Shown piece after piece: positions 26,952 to 35,573 of a DNA stretch of 64,000 bases (position 1 is its first letter; every line of letters starts with the position of its first letter). The position numbers and the translations under genes were made by a program. The notes beneath the pieces were generated by a model that searched no databases, was not told where the DNA came from, and was given only the letters and a program-made list of their open reading frames with translations. This stretch comes from Pseudodesulfovibrio sp. S3 (GTDB lineage Bacteria > Desulfobacterota > Desulfovibrionia > Desulfovibrionales > Desulfovibrionaceae), in assembly GCF_004025585.1 (NCBI RefSeq), contig NZ_QTZO01000001.1, positions 62,001 through 126,000 of the forward strand. The letters run 5' to 3'.

Positions 26952-27691
26952 GAATTGTTCTCCAGAATGGTCTTCACTTTTTCGAGATCTTCGGGCCTGT
27001 CCACGCCGTGGCAGACATGCTGTGTCTCGGTCACATAAATATCGATACCGTCTTCAAGCAGTCGGAGTTGTTCCAGTTTTTCCCTCTTTTCCAGTGGGCT
27101 CGGCGGGAGTTGGCCGAATCGCTCAAGGGCTTCCATGCGAAAGGCGTACAGTCCGATGTGGAGCAGGAAGCCATGCACCTTTTCATCTCGGTCATGGGGC
27201 ACCAGTGCTCGCGAAAAGTACAATGCGCGTCCGTCCTTGGCCCGGACCACCTTGACCCTGTCCGGCGACAGTGCGTCAGCTTCGCCTATGGCAGTGGCCA
27301 ACGTGGTTACCCGAACCCTGCTGTCGGAAAAGGGGGCCAATAGCTCGGTGAGCATCTCCTGTTCCAGGCACGGTTCGTCTCCCTGGATGTTAACCACGAC
27401 GGCGTCGGAGTCAATGGAGAGAATTCGCGCCGCTTCGAGTACCCTGTCTGTGCCGCTGGAGTGGTCGGATCGGGTCATGACCGCGGGAACGTCGAGCTTC
27501 TCAGCGGCGTCGAATATCCGTTGGTCGTCGGTGGCCAGGGTGACGCTGGTCATCTGCGGGCATTGTGCGGCTCGGGAATAGACGTGCCAAAACATGGGCC
27601 TGCCGTTGATCTCGACCAGTGGCTTGCCCGGAAACCGGGAGGATTCATACCTCGCGGGGATTATGCCGTGACATTCGGGGAATTCGCTCAT
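26948..27691 (-). CDS. kdsB: 3-deoxy-manno-octulosonate cytidylyltransferase
   Basis: Activates Kdo as CMP-Kdo for lipid A-core synthesis. Motifs: [16 protein letters not shown] near the start, [10 protein letters not shown], and the [13 protein letters not shown] segment. 247 residues, usual length. Sits 18 bases from waaA, its pathway partner, and overlaps carA. Confidence 0.94.
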   Translation of the reverse strand: MSEFPECHGIIPARYESSRFPGKPLVEINGRPMFWHVYSRAAQCPQMTSVTLATDDQRIFDAAEKLDVPAVMTRSDHSSGTDRVLEAARILSIDSDAVVVNIQGDEPCLEQEMLTELLAPFSDSRVRVTTLATAIGEADALSPDRVKVVRAKDGRALYFSRALVPHDRDEKVHGFLLHIGLYAFRMEALERFGQLPPSPLEKREKLEQLRLLEDGIDIYVTETQHVCHGVDRPEDLEKVKTILENNS

Positions 27692-27709
27692 TTCGTATCG
27701 GGTGCGTTA

Positions 27710-28996
27710 TTAGTCTTTATTCAGGAAATCGGCAACCTGTTTGCATACCGCTTCCGTGCCGCCCCGGCGGTCCCTGATGTATTGGTTTGCCTTGGCTGCC
27801 ACAGCCTTTCTGGAAGGGGTGTCTGTCAGGATTTTATCAAGTGATTTCAAAGCATCCTGCCAGTCTGCAGCTTCAATGGCCAGGCCGGAGTCGATGATCT
27901 CGCGGCCCACCCAGTTGAAATTCTTCCAGTGGGGACCGGTTACGGGGGTGACTCCGCAGGTCAGCGGCTCAAGGAAATTCTGTCCGCCAAGGGGCGCCAG
28001 GCTGCCGCCCACAAAGGCCGCCTTGGCCAGTCCGTATGCCGGGACCAGTTCACCGAAGGAGTCCCAGAGAATGACGGTGCCGGGAGCGGCCTGTCCTTTG
28101 AGTTGTGAGCGGAGTGTCCATTTCAGTCCGACGGCATCCATGCTTTTGCGCCAGATCTCAAGGTGGTGCATGTGGCGCGGGAACAGGCCGAGTATGGTTC
28201 CGGGCCGTTTGGACATGAGTCCGGCGGCAAGCCGTGCCACCTCGGAATGCTCCTGTCTGCGCACCGAACCGAGGATGACGAAATCCTCTTTGGGGCCGAT
28301 AAGTTCCCTGAGGGGATTGTCCTTGCGGGCCACGGGACCGGCGTCGCCCATGCGGTCGAATTTGATGTTGGGCATGGTCCACACCCGATCGCGGCCGAAC
28401 AGGGTGCCGAAACGCTGCCCGTCGGTTTCCGATACGGCCATGATGCGGTCCGGGGCCAGGGCGCGGAATAAACCCGGCCAGGTCAGGTATCCGGCCAGGC
28501 TCTTGGTGGTCATGCGTCCGTTGGCAAGCAGGACGGGTACGTCGTGCCGTTTGCACGCGCGCAGGAAACCGGGCCAGATTTCGGTTTCCAGAATCAACGC
28601 CAGCTTCGGTTGCACCCGGCTAACCAGCTTTTGCATCATCTTGGGTGCATCAAAGGGGAAATACCACGGCTGAACCGCCAGTCCGGCCTTCTGTCCGTTG
28701 ATGTCTTCCGCAGCCCTGATCAGGGTTTGATATCCCTGCAAGGTGTTGGTGGTGACCAGGACGCGCAGGCTTTCCGGGAACGGGGATTCGAGACGTTTGA
28801 GCACCTCCCAGGCCAGGTAGGCCTCGCCGCCGCTGGCGGCTTGTATCCAGAGGTGGGCCGGAGCCGGCAATCCTTCGGACAAGGTGCGCTGATTCCAGCC
28901 TTCCTTGAGACGGGGGTTGAGTTTCAGGAGCGGCAGAATTCCCTTCCAGCCCAATCCATAGGCCGCGAGAGCCATGTCGACTGCGGTCTTGCCCAT
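27710..28996 (-). CDS. waaA: 3-deoxy-D-manno-octulosonic acid transferase (Kdo transferase)
   Basis: Transfers Kdo from CMP-Kdo to lipid A precursor at the inner membrane face. 428 residues of a GT30-like glycosyltransferase: ASGGEAYLAWEVL, LILETEIWPGFLRACK (conserved catalytic glutamate ETEIWP) and FVGGSLAPLGGQNFLEPL. Adjacent to ddl (no gap) and kdsB. The N-terminal hydrophobic anchor is short. Confidence 0.92.
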   Translation of the reverse strand: MGKTAVDMALAAYGLGWKGILPLLKLNPRLKEGWNQRTLSEGLPAPAHLWIQAASGGEAYLAWEVLKRLESPFPESLRVLVTTNTLQGYQTLIRAAEDINGQKAGLAVQPWYFPFDAPKMMQKLVSRVQPKLALILETEIWPGFLRACKRHDVPVLLANGRMTTKSLAGYLTWPGLFRALAPDRIMAVSETDGQRFGTLFGRDRVWTMPNIKFDRMGDAGPVARKDNPLRELIGPKEDFVILGSVRRQEHSEVARLAAGLMSKRPGTILGLFPRHMHHLEIWRKSMDAVGLKWTLRSQLKGQAAPGTVILWDSFGELVPAYGLAKAAFVGGSLAPLGGQNFLEPLTCGVTPVTGPHWKNFNWVGREIIDSGLAIEAADWQDALKSLDKILTDTPSRKAVAAKANQYIRDRRGGTEAVCKQVADFLNKD

Positions 28997-29911
28997 TTAT
29001 GCGTGCCTCGCTTCCAGTCCGAGGCGGACAAGCTCTGCGATGAGATCGTTGAAGGAGAGTCCCAGGTTGGCGGCGGCTCTGGGCAGCAGGCTGGTGGGCG
29101 TCATGCCGGGCAGCGTGTTCACTTCGAGAAGATAGGCTTCGCCTTCTGCCGTGACCATGAAATCGCCCCGGCTGTACCCGGTCAGGCCCAGTGCCTTGTG
29201 GGCCGTGACCATCTGTGCCTGGATGGACCGGGTCAGTGCGTCGTCAATCGGGGCAGGGCAGACTTCCTCGGCCCCGTCGATCGCGTACTTGTTTTCGTAG
29301 TCGAAGAACTCCGCACCAGGCTTGGGGGTGATCATGATCAGGGGAAGGGGTTTGTCCCCGAGGATGCCGCAGGTCAGTTCCACGCCCGGGATGAATGTTT
29401 CCACCAGAGCGGATTGGCACAGGTCAAAGACCTTTTTCAAAGCCGCAGGAAAATCTTCGGCCTTTTTGACCAGGGACATGCCAAGGGAAGACCCGCCCTT
29501 GTTGGGTTTGACGAATACCGGCAAGGGGAGTTCGAGTTCTGCATTCGTTCCCTGGGTGGGGGTGATGAACTGCCAGTCCGGGGTCCTGATGCCCTTGTCC
29601 TCGAAAACCAGTTTGGAGGCCGCCTTGTTCAGGGCCAGATAGGAGGCTGCCGGTCCGGCTCCCTGATATGGGCAATCCGCCTGGTCCAGAACCGCCTGAA
29701 TCAGGCCGTCCTCGCCGGGAGTGCCGTGCAGGTTGATAAAGGCGAAATCGGCATTTCTGGCCGTGTCGAGCAGATTCTTGAAATCCTTGGCCGGGTCAAA
29801 AAAGGTGATGTCGTGCCCCAGTTCTTCCAGGGCGGAACGGATCTTCCGGGCTCCGGACAGGGATACTTCCCGTTCATTAGACCAGCCGCCCGCTATCAAA
29901 ATCACATGCAT
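28997..29911 (-). CDS. ddl: D-alanine--D-alanine ligase
   Basis: ATP-grasp enzyme making the peptidoglycan precursor D-Ala-D-Ala. Motifs: AGGWSNEREVSLSGA at the start, VKPNKGGSSLGMSLV (ATP-binding lysine) and FMVTAEGEAYLLEVNTLPG (metal ligands). 304 residues, usual length. Its start overlaps the end of the HD-domain gene by 35 bases. Confidence 0.94.
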   Translation of the reverse strand: MHVILIAGGWSNEREVSLSGARKIRSALEELGHDITFFDPAKDFKNLLDTARNADFAFINLHGTPGEDGLIQAVLDQADCPYQGAGPAASYLALNKAASKLVFEDKGIRTPDWQFITPTQGTNAELELPLPVFVKPNKGGSSLGMSLVKKAEDFPAALKKVFDLCQSALVETFIPGVELTCGILGDKPLPLIMITPKPGAEFFDYENKYAIDGAEEVCPAPIDDALTRSIQAQMVTAHKALGLTGYSRGDFMVTAEGEAYLLEVNTLPGMTPTSLLPRAAANLGLSFNDLIAELVRLGLEARHA

Positions 29912-30518
29912 TGAGGTCCACCTCGAGTGTGTCGCATAAGAGTTTTTCCAGATCGATGGCCTGATTTTCAGTGACCTTGATGCGGTCCTGAAGATTCAGG
30001 GGAATACCGTACCGCTTGATCAGGTCGCGGAAGCGGTCCTTGATGGTTACCAGGTCGCTGTGGTTGACCCGCTTGTCGGCATAGATCACTGCCAGAGGTG
30101 TGAAATAGCGTTCAAGGTCCAGGGCGAAAGGCCAGTATACGTGATGCGTGACGCCCGAAGCTATGATGGGGTTGCCCGTCAGTTCCGCTGTCCATGCTCC
30201 GCCCAGTTGGCTGTGGTTGCCCCCGTGGCGGATGCAGTAGGTTTTGGCGATATCGTGAAGCAGTGCCGAGGCGCGAACGGTCGGGACATCCACCCTCAAG
30301 CCCACCGTCTTGGCCCGTCTGGCCAGGAAGGTGGCTACGTCCGCCACCAGATGGCTGTGCGCGGCCACGTTGTCCAATATGTCGAATCGTTCCCAGTACT
30401 CGGCGCACCGGGCATCGTCAGGCACCGGCAGGCCCGGATCGAAATGCATGCCCGGAGGAGTTGGAAGCGTTGAGCCTTTTGGGCTGGCGGCTTTATATGA
30501 GTTAGTATTCACTGGCAT
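29877..30518 (-). CDS. HD-domain phosphohydrolase-like protein
   Basis: About 213 residues with an HD metal site: AHSHLVADVATFL (first histidine), ASALLHDIAKTYCIR (HD pair), then HHVYWPFALDLERYF and VIYADKRVNH. Such proteins hydrolyse phosphomonoesters or nucleotides; the substrate is unknown. The start is uncertain: ATG at 30518 is used, but GTG at 30566 or a later ATG (MHFDPGLPV) would also fit and no clear ribosome site is seen. First gene of the minus-strand operon ending at 24991. Confidence 0.72.
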   Translation of the reverse strand: MPVNTNSYKAASPKGSTLPTPPGMHFDPGLPVPDDARCAEYWERFDILDNVAAHSHLVADVATFLARRAKTVGLRVDVPTVRASALLHDIAKTYCIRHGGNHSQLGGAWTAELTGNPIIASGVTHHVYWPFALDLERYFTPLAVIYADKRVNHSDLVTIKDRFRDLIKRYGIPLNLQDRIKVTENQAIDLEKLLCDTLEVDLNACDFDSGRLV

Positions 30519-30742
30519 CGTTGAAAGCGCGGGAGCGTGTCCGGTTGGTTGGATGCCCAAGTGCACCCGATGGATTGTTCCTAACAGCCCGTTGGGAAAA
30601 AATAAAGCGGGTGTCTATGGGAAAAAGGTGTATGTTCCGGGAGGGAACGGCTTCGGAGCGATTTGTCTGGTTCTCGAATACTACCTATGGTTGTGGTACG
30701 GATTGAGAAATAATGAGTTGCATAAAAAGACTTGGTGTCGAC

Positions 30743-31408
30743 ATGTCCTATTTGCAGGTGACTTTTTATCTGACTTTTCTGTGCACCGGGAGCATGGTCT
30801 GGAGGATGTGGCTTTTATATCGGGAATACCGACTGCCGGGTGTGCTTTGGTTGGTGATCGGCTACAGCGCCATCAGTCTGACTGCGCTGGCGGCCGCTGT
30901 AAGCGGTCTGGTCGGTGAATGGACCAAGACCTTCCTGGCTCATCTGTTTTTCATGGGCGGATTCGGAGCCATCTGGCTTGGGACGCGTCTTTTCCTTGGT
31001 GAACTGGTGGGGCGTCGGCATTATCTCTTTGTTGCGGCCGTCCTGGGCCTCTCCGGCTTCGGGATTTTCTGGTTTTGGCTGATCGATCCGGTGTATCAAA
31101 TCCGTATAGCCATCGGCTGCATCGTGTTGTTGGCGTTTTCCCTGGTCCTGTCGCAAAAGCTCTTTTCCGTCAGATTCGAACAACGGGCGGTCACCATTGC
31201 CGGGTCGTTCTACAGTCTTTTTGCCTTCATCAACGGAGTGCGGACCATCGACATACTTCTCAATCCCGCCCCGGATGAAGAATTTATTTCGGGGAGCGTT
31301 GCGACGGCACTGACATCCGTAATGATTATCAGCCTTTTTGCTGCCCAGGCAGCCACGATATTCATGATCCGTGAAGAGGCGCGTATTTCGACAAATAACC
31401 CCGAATAA
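30743..31408 (+). CDS. Seven-helix integral membrane protein, unknown function
   Basis: About 221 residues, almost entirely hydrophobic helices (roughly seven) separated by short polar loops, with a charged C-terminal tail (REEARISTNNPE). No catalytic or transporter motif recognised. ATG at 30743 is used; ATG at 30713 in the same frame is possible and neither has a clear ribosome site. Divergent from the HD-domain gene; 144 bases separate it from hypD. Confidence 0.6.
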   Translation: MSYLQVTFYLTFLCTGSMVWRMWLLYREYRLPGVLWLVIGYSAISLTALAAAVSGLVGEWTKTFLAHLFFMGGFGAIWLGTRLFLGELVGRRHYLFVAAVLGLSGFGIFWFWLIDPVYQIRIAIGCIVLLAFSLVLSQKLFSVRFEQRAVTIAGSFYSLFAFINGVRTIDILLNPAPDEEFISGSVATALTSVMIISLFAAQAATIFMIREEARISTNNPE

Positions 31409-31552
31409 ATCCGGATGATTTTTGGGACCGAGCTTCTTCCCCGTCGGGTGGTTCACGGCGTGGGTTTTTCATTTGCCCACATCTTTCAGAAGGTATATGA
31501 CTGTCGCTGATCAAAAGAAATCGGTCTCACCTATTACGATAAGGATATTGAT

Positions 31553-32647
31553 TTGAGCCTTGAATTCCTGCAAAAATTCCGTGATCCGGACATGTGCCGG
31601 AAAATTCTCGACAAGATGGAATCAGAACTGGACCGGGATCTGCGCTTCATGGAAGTCTGCGGCACCCATACCGTGGCCATTTTTCAGAGCGGCCTGCGGT
31701 CTCTGTTGCCCGAGCGCATCGTCCACCTGTCCGGTCCCGGCTGTCCGGTCTGCGTTACCCACGAGTCGGAAGTCAATGCCTTCCTGGATTTGGCGGGCAG
31801 GGCAGGGATCATCATGGCTACCTTCGGTGATCTCATGCGTGTGCCCGGAGACGGCGGGCGCAATCTGAAGAAGGCCACGGCTGACGGGGCACGGGTCAAG
31901 GTGGTTTATTCCCCCTTCGACACCCTCAAGCTGGCCAAGGAGAATCCCGGCGATCTGGTGATCTTCATCGGCGTGGGCTTCGAGACCACGGCCCCGACCA
32001 TCGCCGCGACCATGAAAATGGCCCGGGAGCAAGGCGTCGACAATCTGCGCATCCTCTGCTTCCACAAGACCGTACCCCCGGCCCTGGATGCGCTCCTGTC
32101 CGATGAGGCCATCAACATCGACGGCTTCATTCTGCCCGGTCATGTGTCGGCCATTATTGGCGTTAAACCCTATGATTTCATTGCTGAAAAGTACAGTAAG
32201 TCCGCTGTTGTCACCGGGTTTGAGCCCTTGGATATTCTTCAGTCATTGATGCAGATGATTGACTGGCGCAAAAAGGGTGAGGCCCATGTTGTCAACAATT
32301 ATACCCGCATCGTGGGCGCGAACGGCAATCAAAAGGCTTTGGAGATTATGTATGAAGTCTTTGAGCCTGCCGATGCACTGTGGCGCGGCATCGGGCTGAT
32401 CCCCGGCTCCGGTCTGGAAATCCGGCCCGAGTGGGAACAGTTCGACGCCAAAAAGGAATTTGGTATCGTCATCAAGGATTGCCCTCCCTTGAAGGGATGC
32501 AAGTGCGGCGACATCCTCAAGGGCATCAAACAGCCCAATGAATGTCCGCTTTTCGGCAAGGCATGTACCCCGGCCAACCCGGTCGGTCCCTGCATGGTTT
32601 CCACCGAGGGCAGTTGCGCAGCCTACTACAAATACAAATTGGATTAA
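31553..32647 (+). CDS. hypD: Hydrogenase maturation protein HypD
   Basis: Iron-sulfur scaffold, with HypC, for assembly of the Fe(CN)2CO part of [NiFe]-hydrogenase. Diagnostic blocks: FMEVCGTHTVAIFQSGLRSLLP, HLSGPGCPVCVTHESEV, GVGFETTAPT and the late cysteines DCPPLKGCKCGDIL. 364 residues. The start is TTG at 31553 with AAGGA seven bases upstream; MSLEFLQKFRDP is the expected HypD opening. Two bases separate it from hypE. Confidence 0.95.
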   Translation: MSLEFLQKFRDPDMCRKILDKMESELDRDLRFMEVCGTHTVAIFQSGLRSLLPERIVHLSGPGCPVCVTHESEVNAFLDLAGRAGIIMATFGDLMRVPGDGGRNLKKATADGARVKVVYSPFDTLKLAKENPGDLVIFIGVGFETTAPTIAATMKMAREQGVDNLRILCFHKTVPPALDALLSDEAINIDGFILPGHVSAIIGVKPYDFIAEKYSKSAVVTGFEPLDILQSLMQMIDWRKKGEAHVVNNYTRIVGANGNQKALEIMYEVFEPADALWRGIGLIPGSGLEIRPEWEQFDAKKEFGIVIKDCPPLKGCKCGDILKGIKQPNECPLFGKACTPANPVGPCMVSTEGSCAAYYKYKLD

Positions 32648-32649
32648 GC

Positions 32650-33654
32650 ATGTCAGACAAGGTATTACTCGATTACGGCAGTGGCGGCCGCGCTTCCCAG
32701 CGTCTTATTTCCGAGTTGTTTCTCAAGTACTTGGGCAACGACGAACTCAACCGGCTCAATGATGCCGCTGAACTGTCCGTGTCCGGACGGGTGGCCATGT
32801 CCACCGATTCCTTTACCGTGGACCCCATTTTCTTTCCGGGAGGCAATATCGGTTCCCTGGCCGTACACGGTACGGTCAACGATGTGGCCATGATGGGGGC
32901 CATCCCCCGCTACATCACCTGCGCCTATATCATCGAGGAAGGGCTCCCCATGGATGACCTGGAGCGCATCGTGTCCGCCATGGGCGAGGCCGTGAAGACC
33001 GCGGGCGTGACCGTGGTTTCCGGGGATACCAAGGTGGTTCCCAAGGGCGCTGTGGACAAGATCTTCATCAATACCACCGGCATCGGCGATATCATCGTGG
33101 ACCCGGCCCCCAGCGGCGATGCTGCCCGTTCCGGTGACGCGGTGCTTATCTCCGGCACCATCGGAGACCACGGTTTGACCGTGCTCGGCACCCGCGAAGG
33201 ACTGGATTTCGAGGCCAAGGTAGAGTCGGACTCCGCCGCCCTCAACCATCTGCTGGTCAAGCTGGTCCGGGAGCTGCCCGAGGTGCATGTCCTGCGCGAT
33301 CCGACCCGGGGCGGTCTGGCTACCACCCTCAATGAAATTACCACCAGCTCCAATGTGTGTTGTGAACTTGATGAGAACAGCATTCCCGTGAAACCCGAGG
33401 TCAAGGGCGGCTGTTCCATCCTCGGTCTGGATCCGCTGTATCTGGCCAACGAAGGCAAGTTCCTCTGCGTCCTGCCCGAAGCTCATGCGGAAAAGGCCCT
33501 GGAAATCATGCGTGCTGATCCGTTGGGAAAGGATGCCTGCCGAATCGGCACCATGACCGACGCCAACCCCGGCAAGGTCGTGATGCTTACCCAACTCGGC
33601 GGCAAGAGGCTGCTGGGCATGCTCGAAGGGGAGCAGTTGCCGCGCATTTGTTAG
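32650..33654 (+). CDS. hypE: Hydrogenase maturation protein HypE
   Basis: Dehydrates the carbamoyl group on its own C-terminal cysteine to thiocyanate, the cyanide source for [NiFe]-hydrogenase. The C-terminus ends in PRIC, with the modifiable cysteine last, as required. N-terminal LLDYGSGGRASQRLI and PTRGGLATTLNEI identify the PurM-like fold. 334 residues. ATG at 32650 is chosen by the conserved start. The downstream flank is the transposon insertion site. Confidence 0.96.
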   Translation: MSDKVLLDYGSGGRASQRLISELFLKYLGNDELNRLNDAAELSVSGRVAMSTDSFTVDPIFFPGGNIGSLAVHGTVNDVAMMGAIPRYITCAYIIEEGLPMDDLERIVSAMGEAVKTAGVTVVSGDTKVVPKGAVDKIFINTTGIGDIIVDPAPSGDAARSGDAVLISGTIGDHGLTVLGTREGLDFEAKVESDSAALNHLLVKLVRELPEVHVLRDPTRGGLATTLNEITTSSNVCCELDENSIPVKPEVKGGCSILGLDPLYLANEGKFLCVLPEAHAEKALEIMRADPLGKDACRIGTMTDANPGKVVMLTQLGGKRLLGMLEGEQLPRIC

Positions 33655-33674
33655 TTTTTTCTATGCATGAATAC

Positions 33675-33708
33675 GAAAAAGGCCTCCGGTTCTCCGGGGG
33701 CCTTTTAC
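33675..33708 (+). terminator. Terminator of hypE
   Basis: AAAAAGGCCTCCGG-TTCT-CCGGGGGCCTTTTA hairpin with T run, ending at the base before the transposon target duplication. Near-symmetrical A and T runs suggest it also stopped the convergent cheV transcript before the insertion. Confidence 0.88.
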
Positions 33709-33716
33709 TTATGCGG
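33709..33716. repeat. Left copy of 8-bp target-site duplication
   Basis: TTATGCGG, identical to 53200-53207. Directly adjoins the left terminal inverted repeat. Confidence 0.93.
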
Positions 33717-33739
33717 CGGCATTATGTAGGAAACGCACA
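33717..33739 (+). repeat. Left terminal inverted repeat (23 bp)
   Basis: Begins CGGCATTATGTAGG and ends AAACGCACA. Exact inverted match to 53177-53199; beyond 33739 the match stops. Confidence 0.93.
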
Positions 33740-33759
33740 TAAGCCATATTGAAATCAAG

Positions 33760-33787
33760 CATGCCCACGTCGTAAGATGTGGGCATG
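33760..33787 (+). promoter_or_regulatory. Nine-pair hairpin near transposon left end
   Basis: CATGCCCAC (33760-33768), a ten-base loop, GTGGGCATG (33779-33787). It includes the start codon (33785) of the first small gene, so could block translation from external read-through transcripts. Hairpins of this sort protect several insertion sequences from outside transcription; the role here is inferred. Confidence 0.5.
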
Positions 33788-34246
33788 TCTTTTAGAGCAC
33801 GCAAATCGCCAGTGTTAGTGGCCCTCTCCAAGAAGAGGTCTGTGTTAAGTAGAGAACTGCTAAGCCTCCAGGAACAATTGAAGCACAAGCAGGCCGAAAT
33901 CAACACACTTGATTGTACGATGTTGATGCTTGGCATTTCATGCGACATGGAACTGGCTAGGCCAAGGAAAGTCCACACGCGTACATTTCACTATGGAGAG
34001 CTGAAAAGGTTGATCATAGAGATTTTGAAGGCTTCGGATGGCCCCATGACCACAAGGCAAGTTATCGATGAAGTACGAAGGCGTAAACGCCTATTGCAAG
34101 ACTGCAAGGGGCCTGTGAGTAAAGCGCTTAGGAACTACCGACTAACTGTCAAGGTAGGCGAAACTGACACTGGCGAATCGTTGTGGACATTGAAGGCTTA
34201 CGCAGCCAAGACCAAGTCTTCTGCCCCACGATTACGTCTTGTGTAG
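33785..34246 (+). CDS. Small helix-turn-helix-like protein of the transposon left end
   Basis: 153 residues, basic. The N-terminal third (about 12-50) is a coiled-coil-like helix (SRELLSLQEQLKHKQAEINTL); the C-terminal half resembles a winged helix (KRLIIEILKASDGPMTTRQV, then KALRNYRLTVKVGE). Its last 49 bases overlap the convergent transposase gene. Start is ATG at 33785 (GTG at 33779 possible), both within a hairpin. No function recognised; accessory to transposition is a guess from position. Confidence 0.55.
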   Translation: MSFRARKSPVLVALSKKRSVLSRELLSLQEQLKHKQAEINTLDCTMLMLGISCDMELARPRKVHTRTFHYGELKRLIIEILKASDGPMTTRQVIDEVRRRKRLLQDCKGPVSKALRNYRLTVKVGETDTGESLWTLKAYAAKTKSSAPRLRLV

Positions 34247-35226
34247 TTCCAGTATCCCCGAAAGCGAGACTTTTTGCCGTTGTCTTCATCAGAGAGCATG
34301 CGTGAAAGCATATCGAAGGTGATCCGCTGGTTATCCCACCGCCTTGTGTCTTCACGGTAGGCTACTTCGTTGGCGTACAGTTCGAGATATTCAGGCCCGA
34401 CCTGGTGGGTTTGGCCACGGATGAGACGACGGAACCGGCTGAAGAACGATTCGGCCTGATTTGTGTTCTCCCCATTTGGCCCTATGAAACAAACGTCATG
34501 ATTCACTGTGGTGTGGTCGAAGCTGACCATAAGATCTGAATAACCGGAATGGCAGTCAGTAAAGATTTCGGTTCCAGGAACAATGTCTTGCTCCGCTATA
34601 TCGGTTATGTCCTCAGCCCTTTCGGTTTCGACTACATACGTTAACGTCCTGCAAGCTCCCAAACCGTCAGTACTGCGCATGCGCTCAACAATCACGCATT
34701 GCTTTGGCCGATTGGAAAGCTTCGTCTTCTCCCGACGATCTGCAACCTTGTTTGGGAACCGCTTGGACGGGTTGATGTATGCCCCATCCATTTCGACCTG
34801 TCCCTTCAGGGCTGGTTGATCATGGCGAGTTTGATGAAGCGCGTCTCTGAGCTTGTGGTAGAAAATATATGCTGTTTTGTACTGCACGCCCATGTATCTC
34901 ATGAGCTGGAGGGCAGACATGCCTTTAGCGGCATTTGCAAGGGCCACGACACCTATCAGGATCGTGCGCAACGGCAGCTTGGTGGAACCAAGCCATGTTC
35001 CGCTTGTGACTGAGAAAGTGTGATTGCAGAACTTGCAACGCCACTGTTTCCTTGCCTTAATATAGTAGTGTTCCTCGCATTCACACTGAGGACAAACCGG
35101 TTCGCCGTTCGTCTTACCCCAACGCATTTGCCGAAACAGCCCAAAGATATCCTCATCACTCATGGTGAATACCTCCGTGAGCGATAAGGTTCTGGCTTGG
35201 GCTGATAGCAAAAAATGTTGGGACAC
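34198..35226 (-). CDS. IS1595-family transposase (ISXO2-like DDE domain)
   Basis: 342 residues. The N-terminal zinc ribbon (VCPQCECEEHYYI and WRCKFCNHTFS) is followed by the ISXO2-like catalytic domain beginning near EMDGAYINPSKR, with TDCHSGYSDL and FIGPNGENTNQAESFFSRF. The start is GTG at 35226, giving the family-typical MSQHFLLSAQARTLSL opening; ATG at 35163 with GGAGGT upstream is an alternative. Intact and probably the enzyme that moves the whole element. Confidence 0.92.
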   Translation of the reverse strand: MSQHFLLSAQARTLSLTEVFTMSDEDIFGLFRQMRWGKTNGEPVCPQCECEEHYYIKARKQWRCKFCNHTFSVTSGTWLGSTKLPLRTILIGVVALANAAKGMSALQLMRYMGVQYKTAYIFYHKLRDALHQTRHDQPALKGQVEMDGAYINPSKRFPNKVADRREKTKLSNRPKQCVIVERMRSTDGLGACRTLTYVVETERAEDITDIAEQDIVPGTEIFTDCHSGYSDLMVSFDHTTVNHDVCFIGPNGENTNQAESFFSRFRRLIRGQTHQVGPEYLELYANEVAYREDTRRWDNQRITFDMLSRMLSDEDNGKKSRFRGYWNYTRRNRGAEDLVLAA

Positions 35227-35258
35227 TTCGACCTCGTTGTTTCGTTTACGAGTCTAAG

Positions 35259-35319
35259 GTTTCACATTCAGAACCATTATGTCAACATAAATCTACAACA
35301 AAAGTTTCACTTGCAGAAC
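35259..35319. promoter_or_regulatory. Paired direct repeats between divergent genes
   Basis: GTTTCAC-N3-CAGAAC occurs at 35259-35274 and 35304-35319, 45 bases apart, between the transposase and the DUF6471 gene. Spacing of about four helical turns fits two bound protein dimers. Probably an operator controlling transposase or the small gene. Confidence 0.5.
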
Positions 35320-35345
35320 TTTGGTTTGTGTTCTACTCAGTCTGT

Positions 35346-35573
35346 ATGAGTAATCCCAATGAAAAATGGCAGGAAGATTCCAGCCGAATTATCAAATCAG
35401 TTTTGGCCCGAAGCGGCGTTACCTACAGCGAACTTGTTTCCCGGCTCTCGGTGATTGGAGTTGAGGAAACGGTTCAGGGCATCAAGGGAAAACTCCATCG
35501 AGGCACTTTTAGCTTCTTTTGGGTGCTACAATGCTGCCGTGCGTTGGATATCAAAGAGCTACGCCTAGACTAG
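35346..35573 (+). CDS. DUF6471-like small protein
   Basis: 75 residues: SRIIKSVLARSGVTYSELV, then LSVIGVEETVQGIKGKL and RGTFSFFWVLQCCRALDI. This layout resembles the DUF6471 helix-turn-helix-like proteins, which are small and frequently encoded next to insertion sequences. ATG at 35346 is used; a frame back to 35328 exists. The end overlaps the convergent WYL-regulator gene by nine bases. Confidence 0.6.
   Translation: MSNPNEKWQEDSSRIIKSVLARSGVTYSELVSRLSVIGVEETVQGIKGKLHRGTFSFFWVLQCCRALDIKELRLD

Noticed and set aside
30521-30706. Short plus-strand frame upstream of the membrane protein
   Set aside because: No ribosome site or family, and overlaps the leader region of the divergent HD gene.
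35227-35345. A possible inner copy of the transposon end (CATTATGT near 35274)
   Set aside because: Only eight bases match and orientation is wrong for a right end, so the transposase is not a separate small IS.
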